Shown here one piece after another: positions 40,068 to 50,900 of a stretch of 64,000 bases of DNA. The stretch is taken from contig BTRK01000003.1 in the NCBI GenBank assembly GCA_036245805.1, forward strand, positions 29,467,215-29,531,214. The letters run 5' to 3'. Position 1 is the first letter of the stretch. Each line of letters opens with the position of its first letter. Below the pieces are notes generated by a model. The model worked only from the letters and a program-made list of their open reading frames with translations. It did no database searches and was not told the origin of the DNA. A program made the translations under genes and the position numbers. This stretch comes from Pristionchus mayeri. Taxonomy: Eukaryota; Nematoda; Chromadorea; Rhabditida; Neodiplogasteridae.

Positions 40068-42031
40068 CGAATCGCGAGAGAATCGACCATTTTCATGTTT
40101 GTCCGATTCCGCTATAATTTTGGTTTTAAGTACTTCAAATGATGCTCTTTCAAACTGCGTTGTCAGAATTTTGATATCGGAGGTCATCGTCGAGATTCAG
40201 AAGGCCAAAGTTGGTACTGTCACTTTTCGGCTATCAAATCGAGCTCATGTAAATGATCATAAGTCTGTTTAAAAAAAAGATAAAAGGCCGTTCTTTTTTT
40301 CCAAAGAAAGCCACCACCATGCGCTACAACTTTCATGTTGAGGTCATCAATCCTGGTGCTCATCTTGGTGCGGGGTGGTCGGGTGCACCAAAACTTTCGT
40401 AACTTTGGAAATCGGAAAAACTATCTGGGTTTTCATGCTTAAGTTGCAGTACATACATATGTCTCACTTCTCGCCAAAAATGAACGAAATCGGAGTATAA
40501 ACAAAAAAAAAGCATTCACTTTCGTGAAGCGACCCCAAAATGACTTCCAGACAAGCGTACTTCCGTACTTTCAATTACGCTCATTTCTGCTCAAAATCAT
40601 TCAAAAACATCGAAAACAACATTTGAAGTTGTTTCCCCCCACATTCTAGCACTTCCATTGGTCATACATGGTCAGATGACTCAAAATTTGAAAATCGATA
40701 TTTCGACCTGTTTCAACTTGGGGGAGGGCGCTAATGCGCACAATGTGTTTCAAATAATGTAGAAATGTCCCTCTAAACTAGTCAGAGAGAGAGGGGGTGT
40801 CTATAAATGTGAGTTTTCATACGAGGAATTCAAGACAATGCGCAAAACTGTACAATAGGTCAAAGTGGTCGTAGGGATTCAGCTTATGGCAAGAAATGTA
40901 GAGCACGATGAGCTGAACATTTCATCTGTTGAAAGTGAGTCTCTATCTTCTCGTTGAACCGTGCTACAGAGCCTGGAATTTGGCTAGGAATAGGCTAGAA
41001 TCCCCCGAGAGCGCGCGCTCTAACCGTCTGGCGCTCTCGCCCTCTGACCTCCCTCTCCCTCCCCTCTATTTAGCGCTCCCTCGTTCGCCTCTTTCGTCGT
41101 TTTCTGTCATCTTCTAAGCTCTGTAGCACGGTTCAACGAGAAAATAGAGACTCACTTTCAACAGATTAAATGTTCAGCTCATCGTGCTCTACATTTCTAG
41201 CCATAAGGATCCCTACGACCACTTTCACCTATTGTACAGTTTTGCGCATTTTCATGAATTCCTCGTATGAAAACTCACATTTATAGACACCCCCTCTCTC
41301 TGACTAGATTAGAGGGACATTTATACATTATTTGAAACCCATTATGTGCATTAGCGCCCTCCCCAAGTTGAAACAGGTCGAAATATCGATTTTCAAATTT
41401 TGGGTCATGTGACCATGTATGACCAATGGAAGTGCTAGAATTTGGGGGGAAACAACTTCAAATGTTGTTTTCGATTTTTTTGAATGATTTTGAGCAAAAA
41501 TGAGCGTAATTGAAAGCACGGAAGTACGCTTGTCTGGAAGTCATTTTGGGGTCGCTTCACGAAAGTGAATGCTTTTTTTGTTTATACTCCGATTTCCTTC
41601 ATTTTTGGCGAGAAGTGAGACATATGTATGTACTACAACTTAAGCATGAAAACCCAGATAGTTTTTCCGATTTCCAAAGTTACGAAAGTTTTGGTGCACC
41701 CGACCACCCCGCACCAAGATGAGCACCAGGATTGATGACCTCAACATGAAAGTTGTAGCGCATGGTGGTAGCTTTCTTTGGAAAAAAGAACGGCCTTTTA
41801 TCTTTATTTTAAACAGACTTATGATCATTTAAGTGTGCGCGATTTGATAGCCGAAAAGTGATAGTACCAACTTTGGCCTTCTGAATCTCGACGATGACGA
41901 CCGATATCAAAATTCTGACAACGCAGTTTGAAAGAGCATCATTCGAAGTACTTCCCACATAAATGGTTTTCTGATAGGACAAACTTTTTTGCTACCGCCG
42001 CGGCGTGGTCGATTCTCTCGCGATTCGCCTC

Positions 42032-42066
<35 letters not shown>

Positions 42067-44357
42067 AATTTAAACCAAGGAGACAGCGTTCCGATTGTTG
42101 TAGGCTCGTCCCGTCTGCGACCACATCATGGACAACTTCTTCTACGAGGGATCCGATGATTCACGCAAGGTTGGTGATCTCTTGTTCCATCAGGTTCACT
42201 AGTCTTTGGGAGCATTCCTCTGTTTGATAAAATCGCCATGTGTTATCCATACATTCAAACTTCTAAAATTTTACCTGCAAAATTGAATGCATGAATGTTC
42301 GGGTCATTGAGTGGTTGTTTTCGCAAATATATGGAGCACTAAATTGGAAATATTTTCAGATTCTCGTCTTTGCCCATCACACGATAGTGCTGGACACTAT
42401 CGAGCATTGCGTAAGTAGATCAAGTCAATCGATCAATAATCTAATCATATCGATCTCCCATGCTCTCTCGCTGCTTCTCTAACCGACGAAACGCATGAGT
42501 AGAGGAGAGATTGAGAGCATTACTTTTAACAGTTTTTCAATACATGCATGCACAGTACAATGACTATACAGACAGAAATTCGCGGATGTCCTGTATGATG
42601 TTGTAGTGAATTTTGTAAATATTAAGTGAATATTTTATGATAAGAACTCGATTAGCATGTGCATTCTATGTCTTTTTTCAGCTCTCGATAAGGGAGATCA
42701 AGTCGATTCGCATCGACGGGAAAGTGCCCGCGAGCAAGAGAGGAGAACTGTGCAAGGCATTCCAAGTGAGTCGTCATCAAGTCTTTAGGAACACCGCAAT
42801 GAGAGTAAGAACACGCTGTGAAATTGACCTGTTCACGGAACATTTTAAATTCAGAAATTACCTTGTATGGTTGGAATGTGGGTAACTTATCACTCTCGCA
42901 GGAAGATCCGTCCGTGCGCGTCGCTGTGCTGTCTATAACTGCCGCCGGACAGGTATGAGATATCCTGCCTTATCCTGCAGGTTAGGTATTGTAACGAAAT
43001 CAGACGGCTTCTCTCCTCAGGGCATAACTCTGACTGCTGCATCGGTCGTGATCTTCGCCGAAATTCATTGGGTGCCAGGCAACATGCAGCAGGTACGAAG
43101 TGACTTGGAGAAGTCCCGTTTCACAAGTATTTGATACATCGGTCTTTTCTCCAGTCTTTGATAATCGTAACTTCCCATGATAATTAATTATTAATACCTT
43201 TAAATGATACGATGTGTACAAATATATCTGATCGAATTGCGAAATGCCCCTTGGAAGTAAACAAGGAGCAAAAAACAAAAACAACTATGGGAAGTGAGAT
43301 ATGGAGAGGCGTCGCGACTAGCATACATCTTGATCACTCCCGTCTTTGGAGCAGGCTAGTAATATGGTGCGATCCAACATTATTAATGGAAATTAAGAAT
43401 ATAAAACGCACTGGTGGTGGGATGGATGCATTAGGCCGTGGGTTTTGTATGTGGGTGACGGTAGTGTCAATGCACGATACTCTTTGCAGGCAGAGGACCG
43501 CGCGCATCGAGTTGGCCAGAAGGACTCCGTATTCGTCCAGTCATTTTTATTTTTTTTAAATATTTTTACTATTGAATTGGCACTTCACATGATCTAGCCC
43601 CTCCAAGCTATATTTTCCAATGTCTTGCATAGTTGGCGTATGTTAGGACTACTGTAGGGTACTATATAAGATAACTGTTGGGGTACTGTATCTGCTACGG
43701 CTACTATTCCCTTCAGGTACATGCTGGCGAAGAACACGGCGGACGATCTGATCTGGCCACTGGTACTCAACAAGATAGACGTGAGTTCCTTTCCCCATCA
43801 GTGATGAGGGAGTTCCTCTTTTTCATTATTGATAAGTATTGTCCATGAAGGAATTGTATATTCTGATAAACAAAGACGAAACTATATTCAAAGCATGTAA
43901 CGTTGTTTGGCTGATGATTTCGAGGTAGACTTTCACCAGGGTGTCCCCGCACATTATTGTTGCACTCTTCTCTTAACCCCGATCTTGATGGCTCTGGATA
44001 ATAATGCTGTGCGATCCGACATACAACAAAATAAATATTTTCTCAGATCCTCGAGCAAGTGAATCTCAATGCGGAGAAATTCACCAACACAGAAAGGAAG
44101 GAGATCGGTGAGATTATTGATTGATTGATAAGCTGATTTCTAATCATACTTTATCCGCCTTAATGTTTCTATAGTCAAACTAGTGAATGTATGAAGTGTA
44201 TTTTAAAGGAAAATATTATTTTCAACGATTCTTAGAAATCTGCGTGATGGATATTTGTTTATAATAAATGATTGCAGACACCGACAACGTCGAGTACTTC
44301 ATCGACGAGAACGACGACGACGTCCAACCGACGACGAGCAAGAAGAGAAAGTTTTAG
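28898..44357 (+). CDS. SMARCAL1: SMARCAL1/HARP-type annealing helicase
   Basis: About 31 coding exons total 2460 nt and 819 residues. Key exons: 28898-28981, 29367-29429, 29743-29809, 30379-30555, 30910-31029, 32818-32928, 33010-33088, 33838-33921, 36361-36466, 36636-36727, 42360-42410, 43490-43539 and 44278-44357. SMARCAL1 is an SNF2-family ATPase that reanneals RPA-coated DNA and remodels stalled forks. The N-terminus has RPA32-binding-type motifs ([16 protein letters not shown]). One HARP-like domain lies near residues 229-330. ATPase motifs: DEMGLGKS (~375), DESH (~469), SGTPALSRP (~499), [35 protein letters not shown] and EDRAHRVGQ (~736). The tail is acidic, then KKRKF. The donor after VFV in exon 43490-43539 is weak (CCA|GTCATT) but restores frame. 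The gene spans 15.5 kb because its introns carry several mobile elements. Confidence 0.96.
29518..29683. mobile_element. Small foldback MITE in a SMARCAL1 intron
   Basis: A 166 bp near-perfect palindrome: TGAGAACAGAATGCGTAGTCC on the left is mirrored at 29655-29680, with the centre near 29597. It lies in the intron before exon 29743-29809. Confidence 0.85.
34180..35168. mobile_element. Truncated foldback element in a SMARCAL1 intron
   Basis: The left end CAGTCGCGCTCATAAGTGAG follows TA. The internal sequence matches the 27411-28756 element in order (TTGCGTAGTGATGAC, CCTACCCAGAA, CTAGACTAGCTAG). The right arm mirrors the left back to TAGTCTAGGAGCTGA at 35168 and then stops, so its outer ~320 bp are missing. 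The centre near 34835 contains GAGAGAGTACTGACGG. Confidence 0.85.
36068..36293. mobile_element. Short MITE in a SMARCAL1 intron
   Basis: Terminal inverted repeats of about 26 bp: CTTAAAGTTACCCAACAAGG at 36068, and CCTTGTTGGGTAACTTTAAG ending at 36293. The interior of about 170 bp has no coding capacity. Confidence 0.75.
36870..37753 (+). mobile_element. Internally deleted mariner transposon
   Basis: Terminal repeats TTGGGGTGTCCGGAAAGTTC and GAACTTTCAGGACACCCAA flank an 884 bp element with TA duplicated on both sides (36868-36869 and 37754-37755). An intact mariner is ~1.3 kb, so about 400 bp are missing. It sits in the SMARCAL1 intron between exons 36636-36727 and 37768-37837, in the same orientation as the gene. 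Confidence 0.92.
37031..37657 (+). pseudogene. Truncated mariner transposase
   Basis: An open frame of about 208 residues from [10 protein letters not shown]. It shows the mariner N-terminal helix-turn-helix region ([23 protein letters not shown], then a second HTH with [16 protein letters not shown]) and the first catalytic Asp in [10 protein letters not shown]. Past KKELLC the family sequence is lost, and the frame ends [18 protein letters not shown]. The second and third catalytic Asp residues are therefore absent and the product cannot be an active transposase. Full-length family members are about 345 residues. Confidence 0.9.
38826..40036. mobile_element. Foldback element with CAGTATCGCCGG ends
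   Basis: Inverted ends TACAGTATCGCCGGAAAGTAT and ATACTTTCCGGCGATACTGTA lie inside TA microsatellites. The arms are about 600 bp and the centre near 39480 is rich in CTCTC. Internal words (TTGCGTAGTGATGACGCAATC, CTAGACCAGATAGAGAATCG) show kinship with the elements at 27411 and 34180. It lies in SMARCAL1 intron 38689-42103. Confidence 0.88.
40034..40063. repeat. (TA)n microsatellite at the junction of two foldbacks
   Basis: About 15 TA units separate the right end of the 38826 element from the left end of the next one. Further TA/AT tracts lie at about 38810-38826 and 42030-42065. Confidence 0.9.
40064..42031. mobile_element. Large foldback (near-complete palindrome) element
   Basis: Ends AAGGCGAATCGCGAGAGAATCG and CGATTCTCTCGCGATTCGCC are inverted. 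The arms of about 0.95 kb mirror each other almost throughout, for example TGAAAGTGAGTCTCTATCTTC at 40930 against its complement at 41140. The apex, around 41040, is GAGAGCGC-rich. No transposase. A stretch of the outer right arm (41955-42005) lacks a mirror on the left. Confidence 0.88.
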
Positions 44358-44592
44358 GATACTGTAGGGTACGGTAGCGTTTATCGGGAACTGACCTACG
44401 TGGTAATTACCTTTTTGTAACTTTATGAAATGATTCCGTGTCACATGTTTGCAGTGAACTGATCTTTTTTAAATCTGTGAGATTTAATCTGTCGTCATAA
44501 TCATGTCTTGCTTTGTAAGTGATGTATGTAGAAATGATAAAGAAGAGTACTCTGAATGACATTTCGGACTGACGACTGTTTCTTCTTTGTGT

Positions 44593-44598
44593 AATAAA
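44593..44598 (+). terminator. Candidate polyadenylation signal of SMARCAL1
   Basis: AATAAA about 236 nt after the stop codon, the first good match downstream. Confidence 0.5.
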
Positions 44599-45012
44599 TT
44601 GCTAATGGATAGACATTCGTTGCCTATTTTTTTTCAAGTTGTGAGTTTTCAGAGACGACCTATTAATAAATGCTTATTCACTCACCGTTTATGCAGAATC
44701 TCTCAACGTGTAGTCACTATCGAATGATCATACCTTGAAGGCGTTCATAGTCTCTTTTTAAATCGAAATGAACTTTTCCTATGAGCCCGTTTGCGTAAGA
44801 ATCGGACAAATTCCACTAGAAGCTGGCATTGCGAAAAAATGACATTTTTCTGAAATTATGTGTTTTGGGGTTTTCAATGGTGCTGAAAACGATGCGCATA
44901 TTCATTTTGCTCGTAAAGTCTTCGTTGAGGCCAGATGACGTCACGTCGTTTTCGGTTTTTCTGGAATACAACCTTGCCCGATATCGCTAAAAATATCGAA
45001 AAATTGTTTCTA

Positions 45013-46616
45013 TCAGGTTGGAACAAAAGTTTTGTCCGATTTCAATATTTTGGTTTTCTTACAAGCAACATCCTTCATTTTCGACCGATTTTCAAATGGC
45101 TATTCTCACACAATAAGTGCTTCAACACTCTGTATAGCGCACATTTGTACAACTCTATAACATCGGGATTGTGGTCGCAGTGCGAGGCAAAACTCACCGT
45201 AATAGGTAACTGGGCTATTAATTTCTCCGAGTTCCAATCTACCGGTCTAAGAGATAGTGCCAATCATATTATATTTTTGGAAAGTACCATGGTCGTGTAT
45301 TACATCAGCAACTTAAAATGAATTCTAACACGAAAGGTCAACTTGAAAAATGCACGAATTAGCGAATACTGATCTCCTGGGCATGACCTCAGATGAATTT
45401 ATCTACCGTGCTTTCAAATCGTTAGGCTTAGAGATTAAAAAATACTGAAAATGTATAGATCCGGCCCTGATCAGCACACTATTTTAGTTATCTAATTGTG
45501 CGATCCTCCTGTCACAAGCCAATTTTATTTAAATATTGATGTTCAAAATTCAACATTAAAATCGACATATTTTACCAGTTCCTGTCTCACATACAGTTGA
45601 TAAGCTCGTTATTTTTCGATTACATTCCGAAGCTGACCCTACCCTATTACATTGTGGCTTGGGTAAGTTTTGTGATAGCTACTTTTGGTAGAGAAGTAAT
45701 AATAGCCTGGACACCAAAAGTCGGAATTTTGGATGTTTCTCAAGTATAATATGTTTTTTGAAAAATCAAAATTTTGAGAAATATGAAGATCAGTTCAGCT
45801 AGACTTTTCTAATGTATGAATGACGCAATAGTAATACACTATATCGCCCCTATTCTAAGAACTGTCATTTTGATTATCGGGGCAGGAATACTAATCGATT
45901 GAACAGCTCCATCACTCCATCTTACTCTTTGTTCCTCATGTAATTCGAGGAAGGGGTGTATCAACCCCACCATTCAACCCAGGTTTAGAAAGTACTAGAC
46001 ATGGGCTTCTCAAAAATATATGTGAAGTTGCCCCACGATTTTTCACAGCATTCTGACTCCACAGAAAAGGGAGCTGAGTCGAACTGCAATCAGTATACTT
46101 GAAATTCTTCTGAAACATAAACTCTCCCTCCGTGAATCGCCCTCTCGGTGAACGGAACTGACCATGCTGATTTGTGTTTTACTCCAACTATGAGAAGGAA
46201 AAGCGCTCAGAGTAATCAAATTCGGGGCATTGTTTAATGTTTCAGACGATTCCCAAATATCGAAGAGATTTCAAACAGCCTATTTGCAGTTTGGGTTTTC
46301 GCGGGAAAATTCAAAATATTTATCCCTTTGTCTACCCTTATCTGGAGAGAACAATGGGGGGTCAGAATGCTGTGTTTTCTCTTCTACAAAATAGTGATCC
46401 AAACATTTTTGAAAAAAAATCCGAAACTTGGTTTGATGACAATCATCAATTTCTCGTATGCCGTGAGTCGCTTATTTGATCTGAACATGTACAAGGAATG
46501 ATCAAGTCTTCTACCTAATTACGCTACTGAGTTAGCTCAATGCGATTTGAGATGATGATTCTACGCGAGCTCAAACGTCGTTCACGAAATCGGACAGAAC
46601 TTATGTTCCAACCTAA
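45013..46616. mobile_element. Mariner-like non-autonomous element at the palindrome centre
   Basis: Ends TCAGGTTGGAACAAAAGTTTT and ACTTATGTTCCAACCTAA, with TA on both sides. The termini are related to the 16666-17932 element. About 1.6 kb long; I read no transposase. Confidence 0.75.
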
Positions 46617-46618
46617 TA

Positions 46619-47170
46619 GTACAGTTTTTGATGGTGATCACTCCTGTCCAGTTCATTTTTTATGATTTTCAAAAATAAAATATTAAGACATAACTTTTCG
46701 TAAGCTAAAATATGTTCTGCGAAAGTAGTACATATCGGACCGGACTGACGAGAAAAAGTTTAATCTGAAGTCGAAAATGAGAAAAAACATCTGAGTTTCG
46801 CATTGCATAAAATATATCGTTTGATCTACCCCGAGTCTCTCATTGTCTTCCTCGGTCGGTTGTTATTCTACTGGAGAAGGGAAGGGGTCAAGACAATGAG
46901 AGACTCGGGGTAGATCAAAGGACGGGTCAATAGACTGGATCTTGGTCTGATTTCACTTGCACGAACATTCACTATATTTTATGCCATGCGAAACTCAGAT
47001 GTTTTTTCTCATTTTCGACTTCATATTAAATTTTTTCTCGTCAGTCCGGTCCGATATGTACTACTTTCGCAGAACATATTTTAGCTTACGAAAAATTATG
47101 TCTTAATATTTTATTTTTGAAAATCATAAAAAGTGAACTGGACAGGAGTGATCACCATCAAAAACTGTAC
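46619..47170. mobile_element. Foldback element directly abutting the previous element
   Basis: A near-perfect 552 bp palindrome from GTACAGTTTTTGATGGTGATC to its complement ending CTGTAC, flanked by TA. The apex near 46865-46885 lies between the inverted words CCCCGAGTCTCTCATTGTC and GACAATGAGAGACTCGGGG. Confidence 0.88.
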
Positions 47171-47687
47171 TAGAAACAATTTTTCGATATTTTTAGCGAT
47201 ATCGGGCAAGGTTGTATTCCAGAAAAACCGAAAACGACGTGACGTCGTCTGGCCTCAACGAAGACTTTACGAGCAAAATGAATATGCGCATCGTTTTCAG
47301 CACCATTGAAAACCCCAAAATGCATAATTTCAGAAAATTGACATTTTTTCGCAATGCCAACAATTGTCCGATTCTTACGCAAACCGGCTCCTATAGCCAT
47401 CGTTCATTCTAATTCCCCAGCTAATAGCTTCGTCTTTTTTCTGATAAGTTATTCTGTTGATGTCGCGTAATCGTTAGCGTTACGGTATAAATAAATAAAT
47501 TCTTCTTCATTTCTACATATGTCACTTACAAAGCAAGACGGGAATATGATGACAGATTAGATCTCACAGAATAAAAAGGAACAGTTCAATGCAGAAATGT
47601 GACAGGGAATAATTTCATAATAATGATACAAAAGGCAATGACCACCTAGAACAGCTCCCGATCAACACTACCGTATACTACAGTATC

Positions 47688-47767
47688 CTAAAACTTTCTC
47701 TTCTTGCTCGTCGTCGGTTGGACGTCGTCGTCGTTCTCGTCGATGAAGTACTCGACGTTGTCGGTGT
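47688..47767 (-). pseudogene. Inverted exact copy of the last SMARCAL1 exon
   Basis: Read on the minus strand, all 80 nt equal the terminal exon 44278-44357, from the acceptor-proximal ACACCGAC to the TAG stop, and it also keeps a TTGCAG acceptor. Homology extends through the 3' UTR (about 47500-47690) and weakly into the intron, but with roughly 20-25% differences. No other SMARCAL1 exon was found upstream on the minus strand (47770-52400). Confidence 0.9.
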
Positions 47768-47845
47768 CTGCAATTTATCATAAACAAACCACCGATAGCC
47801 TTCACGCACAATAAAAAATTGTTATTGTAAAAAATCACTAATCAT

Positions 47846-47900
47846 AATCACATCTTGCTTTATAAGTGATGCATGCAGAAATTATAAAGAAGAGTACTTT
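47846..47900 (+). repeat. Direct copy of a SMARCAL1 3' UTR fragment
   Basis: ATAATCACATCTTGCTTTATAAG and AAAGAAGAGTACTTTGA parallel about 44500-44556 in direct orientation. It lies about 80 bp beyond the inverted exon copy. Confidence 0.7.
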
Positions 47901-50900
47901 GATTGGCTTTACAATTCATTCGGGGATCAATAAGTCATTGAATGGATGCTCAGTTGACTGGCATAAGAAGGGGAGGGGGAGAAAGGAGAGGGAGTGCCAT
48001 AATTCACAGTTGAAACAACAACTGTCCGACGGGGGGAACTCACGGGAGAGGGGGCATCGAGACTCGTGGCTGTCGAGCAACAAGTTGAGAGGGGGATTCA
48101 GATGAACGGTGTCCTTTTTAGGGGTTGTTTGTCGACGTGAGTAGAGAGCAGGACGTGATGGTCAGGAACGCGTGCGTCTCTTCCGCGTCCCTGTGATCTT
48201 CTGACTATCTTTATTGTACACACTCCCTCGGTTTCCAGAGTGGGGGCGAGAGCATGAGAGGAACAGAGGGGATGAGCCAATCGATGATAGCTGACCATGT
48301 AAATCCCTATGAATAACCTCCTCTACCCGAAAAATGAAAAATCTATTACGACACAATCGGGAATTTTGATATGCCATCCTGATAAAACATACGCGTGCTC
48401 AAATTCGTGCTCCTTCGAAGTCTCAACATAAACGACTGTTGAATCTCCAGTTACTGAACTCTGGAAATTCGTGGCCGAAACTCTCTTTACGTGATGCGTG
48501 TTTACACTTCATTTTTCACTTTCAGTTTTCAAATTCGCGAACTGGGTGTCAATTTTTCATGTTCGTGTATCGTCTTGGTGTCATTGCGCGCGCTATCGCG
48601 ACTCACAATCAAGTCACGAACTATGTCCTACCCTTCTCATTTCTCCCAGTCTCTCGCTTTCCGAGAAACGAGAGAGCATACCTAATGGAGAAAGTCAGAC
48701 AAAAAGTAGAAGGGCAGTTAAGGTGCCCCGTGTGTATCTGTTTCCTTTGACGGTAGGCGATCTCGAGTTGAGATAAGAGCAGAAAGCCTCCCTGTTCCTC
48801 ACGCTATCGTATCGGTCAGAGAGACAAGAGAGCATGTAAAAGCGAGAGCATTAGAGCATTACTCAAGTGATCGCGGAAAGAAAAGAGGGAGGAGCACGGG
48901 AGAAACGGCTAGGGATAACTCCTCTGAACGCTTTCATTTCTCCTCATATTAAAGATTTTATCAGGGCCGAGGATAGCTATCGATAACCTTATATTATGCA
49001 TGCAAATCGTCCCCGATGTTTCTTACACTATTTATCTTCTCTTCACACCATTCTCCCCCTTCTCTGGCAAGTTCCGATTGAATAGATTATGCCTATGATA
49101 CGATTAGGTCAATCGAGGGAAAACTTTCCCCCTTCTTCACAACCACACGAATGTGTTGATGGACGCATACAGTAAACAGTCTGATTTGACCAGCTTTTTT
49201 GCAAAGCCTCGTCCAATTCTCAGTTCTCCTGTTCCACCCCCAGGCAATTTGTTGAGAAGACACAACACGCGTCACAATGTTTTCACGTTTTCCGATCGTT
49301 TCCGGTTGATCGTGGGAGTATGCACTTGACTTGGAAAAAAGAGGGCTACAAATGTCGAGGATAGGAATCTTTCTTCCTTGCCTCTTGTACTTCTTCCGAA
49401 TCGGAAATTAGCTCCTATCTCTTTTATTAGCCAAATCATTTGCGGGGCCTCCTTCTATTTCAACACATGCACTCACTCTTGCGATCGCATTTTCTCTCTT
49501 CTGAAATCCCGAATATTGTATCCATGACCTTTCCTGAATTTCATCCTCTCGAATTTACCGATGGCGAGAATTATTCAGCTCGTATCATTGCGTGTTTTCA
49601 TCAACGTTTTTCTATGACGACTTACGTCTGCGTTGACTGAGCTGCTCCCTCGTTCATCCATCATCTCAACTACTATTTGTCGCCAAACACTCTCTTAGTC
49701 TTACTCTATCTCTAGTGTGATCGAGTAAACCAGGGGAGGGGATGAACGGAGAGCTAGAGAATCGGGCCTCGTTTCGCCCCGACTCGATAATCAATCATGT
49801 AGAGAGCCCGGAAGAGGAGAGGGGGAGGGGAGTGAGGAGAGGGAAGGGATGAAGAGAATAGAAAGAAAATCAGGAAGTCATCAATTCATAAGGAGATTAG
49901 AGATCCGCTTTTATCACGTACTTTTCTGAATCTCTCCGGTTGCCCGCCCTCTCAATCTGATTGACAGGGGAGACAGTTTGGAGAATAGAGTAGGAAATAG
50001 GCTTGGCTTCTTGGGAAATGATTCTCTTCATTCTGCGAGCTCTCGTTCCGACTCGAGAGAGATCGTCTGGATTTCTGGATTTGGGAAGACCTCGTGAGAG
50101 TTCTGTTCATCATGCGTGCTCTTATGCCTTTAAGATAAGCGCGACTCAGTGGCCATTTATAGACCATCCCCAGAATAGAAGTCATTAATCGATCACTGAT
50201 CTGCTCTGTAAATTCTTGAACTTCCTAGAATTTTATCTCCCTGTTAGGGCAGTCGCGCCCCCTCCCCCTCCTATGCTATCTAGCATCTCAGTCAACACGA
50301 GAGAGCACGTGCCATGGAGAGATCGGGAACGTTTCGCTCTCCTTTTAGTATGCTACAAAATCAGATTGCAATCTCGTGTTATTCTTCTCGTCTCTCCAAG
50401 GCTAACGTAAACAGTCCACACCAATTGGTGCCGACGACTGGTCAATATCACTCTGATATCGCCCCGCTAATATTTCTCCCCTTTATTGGATCGATTGTCC
50501 AGAGTTCGAACTAATCCTTCCTGCCTGAATGTGAGTGATCAGAGATTGCGTGCAGATTGAATAGAAGAGCGATGTCCTGGTCTAATAATCATAGACTATG
50601 CTCCATAGCATACTCTGGTCAATATCAGTGATGCTATCGCGAATATTGTTATGGATAGTTCGCAGTACGGGTAATCTTTCATTCCGAACTCTTCCCTGGT
50701 GTTTACTTTGTGATCATTGACTAGCTGAGCTCCAACTTCGCTATTTATCATGTTTGATTGAAAGCCAGACCTCTGATCCTCGACTCGTGATTAGCCTTTT
50801 CTGCAGCGATAACCAGCCATTCTCCCCGTTAGAAATGCCCTCTCACTTCGAAGGGAAGCTAGAGACCGTGACAAATGAAGAGACTTCCTTGTTTTCGGCA

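Larger units (their letters stand above)
44760..47412. repeat. Interrupted palindrome with two elements inserted at its centre
   Basis: Arms 44760-45012 and 47171-47412 are inverted copies (for example GTTTGCGTAAGAATCGGACAA, and GTGACGTCG with its complement). Removing the two insertions below joins GTTTC-TA-GAAAC, a dyad with almost no spacer. It starts about 400 bp past the SMARCAL1 stop. Confidence 0.8.

Noticed and set aside
40183..40209. Possible 9-codon helicase exon (VIVEIQKAK) in the left foldback arm
   Set aside because: Phase and AG/GT fit the gap before exon 42104-42169, but the same sequence occurs in the opposite arm and direct joining of the flanking exons already matches the family.
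44935..45321. 128-codon ORF across the palindrome and mariner-like element
   Set aside because: It crosses the insertion boundary at 45012/45013, so it joins unrelated sequences by chance.
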